Assembly: GCA_012317185.1 (NCBI GenBank)
Contig: CP048838.1
Span: forward strand, 1,922,001-1,986,000
Direction of reading: 5' to 3'
DNA from: [Clostridium] innocuum
GTDB lineage: Bacteria > Bacillota_I > Bacilli_A > Erysipelotrichales > Erysipelotrichaceae
DNA: 64,000 nucleotides
The position numbers and the translations under genes were made by a program. This document shows, piece after piece, positions 24,890 to 33,986 of this stretch. Every line of letters starts with the position of its first letter. Position 1 is the stretch's first letter. The notes beneath the pieces were generated by a model. The model was not told where the DNA came from. It did no database searches and worked only from the letters and a program-made list of their open reading frames with translations.

Positions 24890-26431
24890 TTATTTCAAAT
24901 ATGTATTCAGAATGGCATCCAGCTGTTCTTTTTCTTTTTCCAGCCAGGTGTTGAAATCCATACCCGCTGCGGTTACGGCATCGGCAATGGCCGCTAAAAA
25001 CAGACACATGTCCTCTTCCAGAACAACACCGGCAACATTTCCAAAGCGTTCGTGATACAAAGAATCACTGCCGGATACACTGAGGGTGAAGGCCGGATAC
25101 GGCTTGCGGTCAATGACCTTTACCGTTCCCTGAAAGCCCAGCTGTCCAATTTGATTGGTTCCGCAGGAGCTTGGACATCCGGAAATAAATATTTTCGGCA
25201 ATACATGATCTGCATAATTTTTTTCTCTGAGATAGAGGATGACATCCTTCAGCACACCCTGAGAATCGCGCAGCCCCACCTGACATGTGGAGGCTCCGAT
25301 ACACGCCGTACTTTCTTCAAAGGTATTGCGGGCACCATCCCCTGTGACAGCCAGTACACATTTGGCCTCGCCAGCGGTACAGTTGATGATGTAAACACCC
25401 TGCTGGGGAGTCAGACGCAGCTCTACAGCTTCCATATCCCGAATGCAGTCATAGATTTCCTGCAGCTTCTGCGGTGTCAGACTTCCGCCGATCGGGTGAT
25501 AATAGACAGCATACAGCCCATGCTGCTTCTGGGCAAAGACTCTGCGATCGCTCAGCACTTGTGCATCACCTGTTTTCGTGATTGCTTCCTCACGGACAGC
25601 TATGGTAAGGCTTTGTCCCTGCAAAGCGCGTTTTAGACGCTCACGATAAGCATCCACAAAGCCCTCACTGCCAAGCGTTTCCTGCATATAACGGGTTCTT
25701 GCCTTGGCGCGGTTTTCATAATTTCCAAATTCCATGAACATCAATACCATCGTGGATACATAATATAGAATTGTTTCCGGTGCGACATGCTCACCCACAC
25801 GTACACCCATGCGCGGATTGTTACCAAGTCCTCCTGCACAATATACATCAAAGGTATGATCCGGATTGGCAACAAAGCCCAGATCACGGAAGGTCGCATG
25901 TGCCTCGTTGCGCGAAGAGTTTGTAAACGCAACCTTCAGCTTGCGTGGCAGGGTGTACTTGTTTACGATGGACAGCAGGTATTCGCCGACACGCGCCGCA
26001 TAGGGAAGGACATCGAAAGCCTCCTGCGGATCCACACCGCTCAGTGGGGAACACATGACATTACGCGGGAAATCACCGCCGCCCCCACGGCAGACAATGC
26101 CGTGATCCAGAGCATTTGACATGATAATGGGAATCTCCATACCGCTTAAATCATGCAGCTGGATCGTCTGGCAGGTCGTAAAATGCGCTCTGCTTACCCC
26201 ATGCTCCTTACAGGTATCACATATGAATTTCAGCTTGTCCTTTGTCATGACCCCCTGATTCATACGAAGCCGCAGCATGAAGCTGGTGGCACCCCGCTGG
26301 GCATAGCTTCCAAAGCCTCCGGAATAGCCTTTAAATTCCTTTACATTCAGTTCCTTGTCCAGAAACCGTTTGGTCTGTGTACGGAAATCCTCTATTTCCG
26401 AACGCAGTTCTTCTCTCAGATCGTCGTTCAT
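24890..26431 (-). CDS. Sirohaem [4Fe-4S] nitrite/sulfite reductase
   Basis: A ~513-residue ferredoxin-type reductase with two ferredoxin-like half domains and the sirohaem/[4Fe-4S] site. The cluster cysteines are in ACIGASTC (Cys-x5-Cys) and GCPSSCG (Cys-x3-Cys) near residues 390-435; the sirohaem-binding arginine-rich stretch CRGGGGDFPRNVMCSP is near residue 120. It reduces sulfite to sulfide or nitrite to ammonia; the sequence alone does not decide. GGAGG lies 7 bases before the ATG at 26431 and the 21 upstream codons have no site. It is divergent from an operon that makes sirohaem, which fits its need for the cofactor. No reductase partner subunit is in the window. Confidence 0.88.
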   Translation of the reverse strand: MNDDLREELRSEIEDFRTQTKRFLDKELNVKEFKGYSGGFGSYAQRGATSFMLRLRMNQGVMTKDKLKFICDTCKEHGVSRAHFTTCQTIQLHDLSGMEIPIIMSNALDHGIVCRGGGGDFPRNVMCSPLSGVDPQEAFDVLPYAARVGEYLLSIVNKYTLPRKLKVAFTNSSRNEAHATFRDLGFVANPDHTFDVYCAGGLGNNPRMGVRVGEHVAPETILYYVSTMVLMFMEFGNYENRAKARTRYMQETLGSEGFVDAYRERLKRALQGQSLTIAVREEAITKTGDAQVLSDRRVFAQKQHGLYAVYYHPIGGSLTPQKLQEIYDCIRDMEAVELRLTPQQGVYIINCTAGEAKCVLAVTGDGARNTFEESTACIGASTCQVGLRDSQGVLKDVILYLREKNYADHVLPKIFISGCPSSCGTNQIGQLGFQGTVKVIDRKPYPAFTLSVSGSDSLYHERFGNVAGVVLEEDMCLFLAAIADAVTAAGMDFNTWLEKEKEQLDAILNTYLK

Positions 26432-26550
26432 AAATTCCTCCTTGTTAAAATTGCACTCATGTATCATAGTAGCACGAATTTGGCACATCGACAAATTGTT
26501 CTGTGTTATAGGGGTATAAGGAATTCTTATACGGTTTCTATCCTGCCTGC

Positions 26551-26579
26551 TTGTATCTGCATCCTACAGCCTTTATAAT
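26551..26579 (+). promoter_or_regulatory. Promoter of the sirohaem operon
   Basis: TTGTAT, a 17-base spacer and a consensus TATAAT, ending 34 bases before the hemA start. Confidence 0.7.
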
Positions 26580-26613
26580 ATATCTGGTTGGATTTTTAGG
26601 AAGAGGTGAAGGC

Positions 26614-27825
26614 ATGGAGTTCGGGATATACGGTGTGTCTTATAAGGAAGCCGATGCGGATGTGAGAGATTGTACTGCATTTTCCGATACACAGAAAATG
26701 GAGCTGTATAATCAATTGCTGGATGTGGATATCACACAGGCTGTGATTCTATCCACCTGCAACCGCAGCGAGCTGTATTTCATATATGAAAAGGAGGAAC
26801 AGCTGGATCAGATAAGGGAGCTGTTTCTGGCGGCTGCCGGAAAGGCTGTTCCGCTGTTTTTGAAAACAGGCGTGACTGCTGCCTGTTATCTGTTTGAGGT
26901 TGCTGCCGGATATCATTCCATGGTGCTTGGCGAGGATCAGATTCTGGGGCAGGTACAGAGCTGCTATCAAATGGCCAATCAGTGTCAGGCGTGTGGAAAA
27001 CAGCTGCATCGCATGTTTCAAAGCTGCTTTGCGGCGGTTAAACAGCTGAAAACAGCATATAAAATCAGTGAGCATCCGATATCAATTGCCTATCTGGCTG
27101 TGAAAAATATCCGCAATGCCATGTCTTTGCGCAATGCGAGTGTTCTGGTTATCGGGAGTGGAGAAATGGCTGCACTGATGCTGCAGTACCTGCAGGAAGA
27201 GGAGCTGTCCGCATTGTATGTGTGCAGCCGCAGCCGATACAAGGCCCGGCAGGTGATGTCAGCTGCTATGGAATACATTCCCTTTTCAAAGCGCTATGAG
27301 GTTCTTCCATACTGTGATGTGATCTGTTCCATGACAGCCTCCCCGCATCGGATTCTGCGCAGGGAGGACATGCCGCCGATTGATCGAAAACAGCTGTATG
27401 TGGATTTGGCGATGCCAAGAGACATCGATCCGCAGCTGGCACAAAGGGGGCGTGTGGTGATTGATATCGATCATTTGCAGCGGGAGGCCGATGAGCAGCT
27501 GGAGCAGCGAAGAGCCCTGCTGCAGAAGGCTCACGCCATGCTGGAGGCTGCGGCACAGGAAGCGTATGCCAGCCTGCATTCACAGGAGGTGGATCATCTG
27601 ATTCAGTCTCTGCAGCAGCGTAGTGAGCAGATGGCTGCTGATACCTATGCCCTGCTCCAAACAAGGCTGCAGCTCAGCCCGCATGAGCAGCAGGTGCTGA
27701 AAAAGGTTTTGCACACCTCCTTTCTGCGAATGGTCAAGGAGCCGATGCTGGCCTTGAAAAAAGCGAAGGGGCAGGATCAGCAGCTGTATGCGCGGCTGCT
27801 GGAAACGATGCTGAAAGGAGACTGA
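26614..27825 (+). CDS. hemA: Glutamyl-tRNA reductase
   Basis: First committed enzyme of the C5 pathway, reducing Glu-tRNA to glutamate-1-semialdehyde with NADPH; ~403 residues. The catalytic Cys is in LSTCNRSE, followed by GYHSMVLGEDQILGQV, the Rossmann motif VLVIGSGEMA and a C-terminal dimerisation helix region. GAGGTGAAGGC precedes the ATG at 26614; the frame's earlier TTG at 26551 is the promoter -35 box. First gene of an unbroken six-gene run leading to sirohaem. Confidence 0.94.
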   Translation: MEFGIYGVSYKEADADVRDCTAFSDTQKMELYNQLLDVDITQAVILSTCNRSELYFIYEKEEQLDQIRELFLAAAGKAVPLFLKTGVTAACYLFEVAAGYHSMVLGEDQILGQVQSCYQMANQCQACGKQLHRMFQSCFAAVKQLKTAYKISEHPISIAYLAVKNIRNAMSLRNASVLVIGSGEMAALMLQYLQEEELSALYVCSRSRYKARQVMSAAMEYIPFSKRYEVLPYCDVICSMTASPHRILRREDMPPIDRKQLYVDLAMPRDIDPQLAQRGRVVIDIDHLQREADEQLEQRRALLQKAHAMLEAAAQEAYASLHSQEVDHLIQSLQQRSEQMAADTYALLQTRLQLSPHEQQVLKKVLHTSFLRMVKEPMLALKKAKGQDQQLYARLLETMLKGD

Positions 27826-27827
27826 TC

Positions 27828-28727
27828 ATGCATATACGAATGGGAACCAGAGGAAGTGCGCTGGCGCTGGCTCAATGCAAAGAGGTAAAGGCACTGCTGG
27901 AAAAGGCGTATCCCCAGCATAGCTTTGAAATCTGTGTGATTACCACAAAGGGGGACCGTATCCAGCATGTGGCATTGGACCAGATGAAGGATAAGGGAAT
28001 CTTTGTAAAGGAAATAGAGCAGCAGCTGCTGGAGCATACGATTGATCTTGCTGTACACAGCATGAAGGATATGCCTTCGGTGCTGGATGGGCGTCTGTGC
28101 TTTACCGAAACGCTTTTACGAGAGGATGCACGCGATGTCCTCGTACTGCGTAATGCAACATCTCTGGAGTCACTGCCCCTGCATGCCCGCATCGCAACAG
28201 GAAGCAAGCGACGCAGGTTTCAGCTTTTGCGGCAGCGTGAGGATTTGGAAATCGTCGGCATACGCGGAAATATCGAAACACGGCTGAAAAAGCTGGAGAA
28301 TCAGCAGCTGGATGGTATCGTTCTGGCAGCTGCCGGATTAAAGCGGCTGCAGCTTGCACAGTATATAACTCAAACCCTGCCGGAGCATATCATGGTACCG
28401 GCGGTTGCACAGGGGGCGATTGCCATAGAGGTGCACAAAAAGAGGAATGACCTTGTGGAGCTTGTCAATGCACTGTGTACAAAGCGTGTGGATGAGGAGG
28501 TCTGTGCCGAGCGTGCCTTTCTACAGGAGCTCAACGGTGGCTGTCATACACCGCTGGGCGCCAGATGCATACTACATGAGGCTGATGCAGAGCTGTTTGC
28601 GGTCTATGGCAGTGAGGATGGAGCCAGGCTGTTTGATCTGCATGTGAGCGGACCAAGAGCACAGGCACAGGCGATGGCCATTGAAGCGGCGCAGCGCCTA
28701 CGGAAAAAAGTGGAGGAAGGTCTATGA
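27828..28727 (+). CDS. hemC: Hydroxymethylbilane synthase (porphobilinogen deaminase)
   Basis: Assembles four porphobilinogens into hydroxymethylbilane; 299 residues. It shows RMGTRGSALALAQ at the start, VHSMKDMPS, the arginine-rich ATGSKRRRFQL and the Cys that carries the dipyrromethane cofactor in LNGGCHTPLGA. It starts 2 bases after hemA with AAAGGAG upstream inside hemA, and overlaps the next gene by 4 bases. Confidence 0.95.
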   Translation: MHIRMGTRGSALALAQCKEVKALLEKAYPQHSFEICVITTKGDRIQHVALDQMKDKGIFVKEIEQQLLEHTIDLAVHSMKDMPSVLDGRLCFTETLLREDARDVLVLRNATSLESLPLHARIATGSKRRRFQLLRQREDLEIVGIRGNIETRLKKLENQQLDGIVLAAAGLKRLQLAQYITQTLPEHIMVPAVAQGAIAIEVHKKRNDLVELVNALCTKRVDEEVCAERAFLQELNGGCHTPLGARCILHEADAELFAVYGSEDGARLFDLHVSGPRAQAQAMAIEAAQRLRKKVEEGL

Positions 28728-30184
28728 TTTATCTTACCGGAGCCGGCTGCGGCAATTGGGAGCTGCTGACACTGCGTGCGATGCGGATGATTCAAAAAGC
28801 GGACTGCATTTTGTATGATCGTCTGCTGGATCCTGAAATCCTGACATTTGCACCAAAGCACTGTGACTGCATTTATGTTGGCAAAAAGGCAGGGAAGCAT
28901 GCCATGGCACAGGAGGAGATTCAGCGTCTGATGATTGAGAAGGCGGCCCGGGTTGATACGGTTGTAAGGCTCAAGGGAGGGGACCCCTGTGTGTTCGGTC
29001 GTGTCGGGGAAGAAGCACAGGCATTGGCGCAGGCCCATGTACCATTTGAAATCATACCCGGTATATCCAGCGGAATCGGTGGTCTGGCATTTGCCGGTAT
29101 TCCGATTACGCATCGCGATTATGCCAGTGGTGCCCGCCTGATGAGTGCACATGGCAAAGCGGGCACCATGAGCGACCTTGATTACGCAGGCATGGCACAT
29201 ACCCGGGATACGCTGATTTTCTATATGGGGCTGCAACAGCTGTCCGCAATCGTATCCGGACTTATGCAGGCAGGGCGTAATCCAAATACACCGATTGCAC
29301 TTGTCAGCAATGCCGGCCGAGCGACACAGACGATGGTGACGGCAACGCTAAAGGATATCGAAGACAGAGATCTTTCCGCAATTGTTTCTCCCGCACTGAT
29401 TGTTATAGGCGGGGTAATCAATTTGCAGGAGGAATTGAATTTCATGAAACGGCGTCCCTTGTTTCAAAAACGCTACCTGCTTCCTCAGTTTTCCGATGCG
29501 AAGCGAGAGCTGCAGCTTGAGCTGCAGGATTTGGGTGCTGCCGTTGATTGCATAACAACAGGAAGGATTTGTGCAAACCCGGCTCTGTTGAATGATGTCA
29601 ATCTGCAGGAAACAGATATTCTTGTATTTTCAAGCCGCAATGCCATTGAGATTTTCTTTACACAGCTGGTGCAGCGCAGACAGGATGTACGTCAGCTTTC
29701 TACTGTTAAAATCGCCGTGGTGGGTGAGAAAAGCAGGCAGGTGCTGGCCCGCTATGGCATACAGGCGGACATACAGCCGCAGCAGGAGGACAGCGAGCAT
29801 CTGGCACTGGAGCTGCAAAAGCATATTTCAAAAAATGACCGTCTCGTGCTTGTGAAGGCGGACAATGATAATCGTGTGCTGTTTGAGCAGCTGCAGGAGC
29901 ATGCACATGTATCACTTTGCAAGGCCTATACGGTGCAAGAGCTGCCCTTTGACCTGCCGCAGCACGTCTATGACGGAGCGCTGTTCACATGCAGCTTCCA
30001 TGTGCATGCCTGTCTTGGAAGGCTCATGGAGTGTCAGGATGTTACTGAGCTGAAGGTCTATTCCATGGGAGCACATACTACAAGAGCATTACGCAGCTAT
30101 GGCTGTAAACATATTATCGAGCTGCCGAAAGCGGATAAAGGGCTGTTCGGCACCTGTATCATAGAGGAGGAAGCGCATGTATAG
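28724..30184 (+). CDS. cobA-hemD: Fused uroporphyrinogen-III C-methyltransferase / uroporphyrinogen-III synthase
   Basis: A 486-residue bifunctional protein. The N-terminal ~245 residues are the SAM-dependent methyltransferase (MIYLTGAGCGNWELLTLRA, VVRLKGGDPCVFGRVGEE, FEIIPGISSG, GIPITHRDYA), making precorrin-2. The rest (~250-486) is a divergent HemD domain, with LVFSSRNAIEIFF, VAVVGEKSRQVL-like and LVKADNDNR blocks, closing hydroxymethylbilane to uroporphyrinogen III. Such fusions are common in Bacillota. It overlaps hemC by 4 and hemB by 8 bases. Confidence 0.93.
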   Translation: MIYLTGAGCGNWELLTLRAMRMIQKADCILYDRLLDPEILTFAPKHCDCIYVGKKAGKHAMAQEEIQRLMIEKAARVDTVVRLKGGDPCVFGRVGEEAQALAQAHVPFEIIPGISSGIGGLAFAGIPITHRDYASGARLMSAHGKAGTMSDLDYAGMAHTRDTLIFYMGLQQLSAIVSGLMQAGRNPNTPIALVSNAGRATQTMVTATLKDIEDRDLSAIVSPALIVIGGVINLQEELNFMKRRPLFQKRYLLPQFSDAKRELQLELQDLGAAVDCITTGRICANPALLNDVNLQETDILVFSSRNAIEIFFTQLVQRRQDVRQLSTVKIAVVGEKSRQVLARYGIQADIQPQQEDSEHLALELQKHISKNDRLVLVKADNDNRVLFEQLQEHAHVSLCKAYTVQELPFDLPQHVYDGALFTCSFHVHACLGRLMECQDVTELKVYSMGAHTTRALRSYGCKHIIELPKADKGLFGTCIIEEEAHV

Positions 30185-31148
30185 AGGAAGAAGACTGCGA
30201 AAAAACCAGGTTATCCGTTCCATGATGAAGGAAACGGTACTGACGAAAAGAGATTTGATATATCCACTATTTGTTGTGGAAGGCGAAAATATATGCCGGG
30301 AAATTGAAACACTGCCCGGGGTTTATCATTATTCCATTGATCGTCTGTGTGAGGCTCTGGATGAAATGAGAGAAGCGCAGGTTCTGTCCTGTATCCTGTT
30401 CGGTATTCCGAATCATAAGGATGCCTGCGGCACTCAGGCGTATGCACAGGAGGGTATCGTACAGAGGGCGATTCGCTTTATCAAGTCGTATGCACCGGAA
30501 ATCTATGTGATTGGGGATGTGTGCATGTGTGAATATACCGACCACGGTCATTGCGGCATTCTCAATGCCGAGGGAGATGTGATGAATGATGAAACGCTGT
30601 CCTATCTGAACCGCATTGCACTCAGCTATGCACAGGCAGGCATCGATATGGTTGCGCCAAGTGATATGATGGATGGTCATATAGCATCCATTCGACAGAC
30701 ACTGGACAGTGCAGGCTTTCAGAATGTTGCCATTATGGGCTATAGCGCAAAGTATGCCTCCAGCTTCTACGGACCGTTTCGAGCTGCTGCCAATTCTGCA
30801 CCGAGCTTTGGGGATCGAAAGGGCTATCAGATGGATTATGCAAACAGGGAAGAGGCATTGCGGGAGCTGCAGGCGGATGTGGATGAGGGCGCTGATGTTT
30901 TGATGGTGAAGCCGGCGCTTGCCTATCTGGATATTGTCAGAGAAGCGAAGGAGCAGTTCTCCCTGCCGCTGGCAGTTTATAATGTCAGCGGAGAATATGC
31001 CATGCTGAAAATGGCGGTGGATCAGGGCCTGGTTCGTGAGGAAGCAATCTTTGAAAGCATTCTGGCAATGAAGCGCGCAGGTGCCGATTTGATCATCACC
31101 TATTTTGCTTTGTATCTCGCCCGTAAAATTGATGAGGGGGTACAGTGA
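30177..31148 (+). CDS. hemB: Delta-aminolevulinic acid dehydratase (porphobilinogen synthase)
   Basis: Condenses two ALA into porphobilinogen; 323 residues. It is the zinc-cysteine type: DVCMCEYTDHGHCG carries the three Cys. The two Schiff-base lysines are in MGYSAKYASSFYGPFR and VLMVKPALAYLD. It overlaps the cobA-hemD gene by 8 bases and ends one base before the hemL start. Confidence 0.96.
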   Translation: MYRGRRLRKNQVIRSMMKETVLTKRDLIYPLFVVEGENICREIETLPGVYHYSIDRLCEALDEMREAQVLSCILFGIPNHKDACGTQAYAQEGIVQRAIRFIKSYAPEIYVIGDVCMCEYTDHGHCGILNAEGDVMNDETLSYLNRIALSYAQAGIDMVAPSDMMDGHIASIRQTLDSAGFQNVAIMGYSAKYASSFYGPFRAAANSAPSFGDRKGYQMDYANREEALRELQADVDEGADVLMVKPALAYLDIVREAKEQFSLPLAVYNVSGEYAMLKMAVDQGLVREEAIFESILAMKRAGADLIITYFALYLARKIDEGVQ

Positions 31149-31149
31149 T

Positions 31150-32439
31150 ATGAAGCATACATCGAGTCTTGCCCTGTTTCATGAGGCCTGTGCGCTGATG
31201 CCCGGGGGTGTGAATTCACCGGTACGCTCCTTTTCCAGCGCTCATGCGGATTGTCTGTTTGCGGATCATGCCTATGGATCCCATATCGTCGATGTGGATG
31301 GCAACACTTATCTGGATTATATCGGCTCCTGGGGACCGATGATTCTGGGACATGCCCATCCGCTGCTTAGCAGGCATCTGGAGGAGGTTATTCAAAAGGG
31401 CATCAGCTTCGGCCTTTGCACAGCGCAGGAGGTGGAGCTTGCCCGGCTGATCACGGATGCATATCCCGGTCTTGCCATGGTACGTATGGTGAATTCCGGC
31501 ACAGAAGCAACCATGTCTGCCATACGGGCTGCCCGCGGTTTTACAGGAAGAGATAAAATAATCAAATTTGAAGGCTGTTATCACGGGCACAGTGATGGCT
31601 TGCTGGTGAAAAGCGGTTCCGGAGCATTGACATTTGCAACGCCTACCAGCCCGGGTGTTCCGGCGGATGTTGTAAAGCATACCCTTGTATGCAGCTACAA
31701 TGATCTGGAGAATGTGGAGGCAGTAATCAAAGCGAATGAACAGGAGATTGCGGCAGTTATACTGGAGCCGATTGCAGGGAATATGGGTGTGGTGAAAGCA
31801 GAACCTCAATTTCTTCAGGGATTGCGTAGACTATGTGACGTACATGGCATCGTATTGATTTTTGATGAGGTGATCAGCGGCTTTCGTGTACGGTATGGCG
31901 GAGCTGCAGAGCTGTATGGAATCGTACCGGATATGGCCTGCTTCGGAAAAATCATCGGAGCCGGACTTCCGGTTGGTGCGTATGGCGGCAGAGCGGACAT
32001 TATGCAATCGGTAAGTCCCAGCGGACCGGTGTATCAGGCAGGTACGCTGTCCGGTAATCCGCTGGCGATGCACCTGGGCTGCCGTCTTTTGCGATATCTG
32101 AAGGAGCATCCCGAAACTTATACTGAGCTGGAGGAGAAGGGGGCGTATTTGAAAGAAGGTATGCAGACAATTCTACAGGAGCTGAAGCTGCCGTATCAGC
32201 TTCATCAGGCGGTAAGTCTGCTGACCCTGTTTTTTACCCGACAGAGCGTTCACAGCTTTGCGGATGTGCAGACCTGCGATGGGACGTTGTTCGAGCGCTA
32301 TTTCCGCTATCTCTATGATCATGGCATTTTAATTGCACCATCGCCATATGAAGCAATGTTTCTTTCTACTGCCCATACGTATGAAGAGCTGGATCATACC
32401 CTGCAAATCATGCGGGAAGCATTAAAGCAGCTTATATGA
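31150..32439 (+). CDS. hemL: Glutamate-1-semialdehyde 2,1-aminomutase
   Basis: PLP enzyme that converts glutamate-1-semialdehyde to ALA; ~429 residues. It has PGGVNSPVRSF at the N-terminus, MVNSGTEATMSAIRAARG for the phosphate cup, IFDEVISGFR, and the PLP lysine in FGKIIGAGLPVGAYGG. The ATG at 31150 follows the hemB TGA by one base and has GAGGGGG about 9 bases upstream; the frame's earlier start at 31105 lies inside hemB and is not used. It overlaps the next gene as ATGA. Confidence 0.95.
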   Translation: MKHTSSLALFHEACALMPGGVNSPVRSFSSAHADCLFADHAYGSHIVDVDGNTYLDYIGSWGPMILGHAHPLLSRHLEEVIQKGISFGLCTAQEVELARLITDAYPGLAMVRMVNSGTEATMSAIRAARGFTGRDKIIKFEGCYHGHSDGLLVKSGSGALTFATPTSPGVPADVVKHTLVCSYNDLENVEAVIKANEQEIAAVILEPIAGNMGVVKAEPQFLQGLRRLCDVHGIVLIFDEVISGFRVRYGGAAELYGIVPDMACFGKIIGAGLPVGAYGGRADIMQSVSPSGPVYQAGTLSGNPLAMHLGCRLLRYLKEHPETYTELEEKGAYLKEGMQTILQELKLPYQLHQAVSLLTLFFTRQSVHSFADVQTCDGTLFERYFRYLYDHGILIAPSPYEAMFLSTAHTYEELDHTLQIMREALKQLI

Positions 32440-33680
32440 GTCTGTGTGTACAGCTGTCGCTGCAGGGTGTGCCGGTACTGGTCATCGGAGGCGGTCGCAT
32501 CGCCTATCGCAAGTGCTGTCAGCTGGAGCAGGAGGGGGCAGAGCTTGTCGTTATCGCAAAGCAGTTTGATGCATGCTTTCAAGGGGCTGCTTATCCCTGC
32601 ATAACCGATTCCTATCGCCCGCAGCAGCTGCAGGGGAAGATGCTGGTCATTGCCTGCTGTGATGATTTGATCACCAATAGGCAGATATGCGCGGATGCCA
32701 AGCAGGCAGGTATCTTTGCGATGAGTGTCCAGCAGAATTGTGGTGCCAGCATGCATGCTCTGGCTGTGGAGGAAGCAGCAGAGTATGTGCTTGCGGCAGG
32801 GACAAAAGGGGCAAGTCCGCTGCTTGCCCGTCAGATTCTGAAGGAAATGAATGCTGTTGTGAAGGAGACCTACGCTTCCCGTATCGCCATGCTGCGCAAG
32901 CTGCGTCCATATATCCTGCAGCATATCCAGAAGGTGGAACGCCCGCAGCTGCTTTCCCGTCTGGTAAGAATGTCTCAGCGTGATCTGTATTGTATAGAGC
33001 AGGCCCTGCAGGGGAAAGGCCTGCAGCTGGTATGCTTTCATGGAGTGAAGGAGGATGTGTCTCAGGAACTGGAGAACTTTTGTGCCGCCATAGAGCACAG
33101 GAAAACAAATCTTGTAGCTGCAGCGGCATTTCTCTTCGAAGGTGTCAGTGATACATCAGCACAGCCGGTTGCGCAATGGCTGCAAATCGTTAAGTCCCTG
33201 CATATTCCGGTCACCCTGGTGCCGATGCTGTTTCAAAACGGCCGCTATTACAGCCGTCTTCTTTCCATAAAGAGTGAGAATGTACGGGTAAAGCCGCTTA
33301 TGTTTCAAGAACGCTCAGAGGTTTGGCAATGTCTGCAGGAGGTACGCAGGGAAAGCGGCTGTGCCAATCTGCTTGTTATCTATCATTCGTGTGTAGACGG
33401 AGCATTCAGTGAACTGCTGCAGGGACTTATGAAAGAGGATGTCCATTTCCATGCCGTTCATGAAAAGCAGACAATGGATTGCATACTGTCTTGGAGAGAG
33501 GAAAGCGTGGCAATTCTTCCCATGTACATGCTGCGGGGAAGTCATTACCGTAAGGATAGTGATGGCGGCTCTGCTTTGGTACAGAGCCTTCAGAAACAAA
33601 ATTGCAGTGTGCATGTGCTGCAGGCATCCTGCATTGAGTTGAGAGCTTTTCAGGAGTTTATCATACAAAAAATGGAATGA
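32436..33680 (+). CDS. Precorrin-2 dehydrogenase fused to a CbiK-like sirohydrochlorin ferrochelatase
   Basis: A 414-residue protein of two parts. Residues ~1-195 are the SirC/Met8/CysG-N type NAD-dependent dehydrogenase (VLVIGGGRIAYRKCCQLEQ, TNRQICADAKQAGIFAMSV, AAGTKGASPLLARQI). Residues ~205-414 look like a class II chelatase of the CbiK/CbiX kind, with HSCVDGAFSELL, FHAVHEKQTMDC and LPMYMLRGSHYRKD, the last His being placed like the metal-site His of CbiK. Together they would turn precorrin-2 into sirohaem. The dehydrogenase call is firm; the chelatase call is by motif position and context, with sequence well diverged. Last gene of the operon, overlapping hemL by 4 bases. Confidence 0.8.
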   Translation: MSLCVQLSLQGVPVLVIGGGRIAYRKCCQLEQEGAELVVIAKQFDACFQGAAYPCITDSYRPQQLQGKMLVIACCDDLITNRQICADAKQAGIFAMSVQQNCGASMHALAVEEAAEYVLAAGTKGASPLLARQILKEMNAVVKETYASRIAMLRKLRPYILQHIQKVERPQLLSRLVRMSQRDLYCIEQALQGKGLQLVCFHGVKEDVSQELENFCAAIEHRKTNLVAAAAFLFEGVSDTSAQPVAQWLQIVKSLHIPVTLVPMLFQNGRYYSRLLSIKSENVRVKPLMFQERSEVWQCLQEVRRESGCANLLVIYHSCVDGAFSELLQGLMKEDVHFHAVHEKQTMDCILSWREESVAILPMYMLRGSHYRKDSDGGSALVQSLQKQNCSVHVLQASCIELRAFQEFIIQKME

Positions 33681-33700
33681 TACAGGCATTTCATTTTTTT
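33667..33700 (+). terminator. Terminator of the sirohaem operon
   Basis: 13-bp stem (arms 33667-33679 and 33687-33699, one G-T pair) with a 7-base loop, rich in A-T and ending in a T-run. It overlaps the stop codon. Confidence 0.65.
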
Positions 33701-33929
33701 GTATCTTTTGATAACATAGAAAAGAAAAGCATAGAAAACAGGAGCAGGGCGTTCATTAAAGAAACGGCATATACCAAAGCATGCAGGAGGTACCGGCCTA
33801 TTTTAATGATTACAGATGATATGTGAATCCAGTGTATAAGCAGTGAATCAGAAATTTGGAACTGTGAAGCATGTATAAAGCGGCTTATAATGGATATTAG
33901 AAAATTTTATACGGGAAGCACAGGTAAAT
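33701..33929. other. Intergenic region upstream of aspA
   Basis: No gene or RNA structure supported before the aspA promoter region at 33930-33950. Confidence 0.35.
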
Positions 33930-33950
33930 AAAGCGCTTTCGTAGTATAAT
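33930..33950 (+). promoter_or_regulatory. aspA promoter -10 with an overlapping palindrome (cre-like)
   Basis: A consensus TATAAT lies at 33945-33950, 36 bases before the start. A perfect 10-bp palindrome AAAGCGCTTT at 33930-33939 occupies the spacer. It resembles the core of a catabolite-response element but lacks the leading TG. No good -35 is seen, as would suit an activated or repressed promoter. Confidence 0.45.
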
Positions 33951-33986
33951 GAAGATAAAGAAAATACAATGGAGATGGAGAAAACT

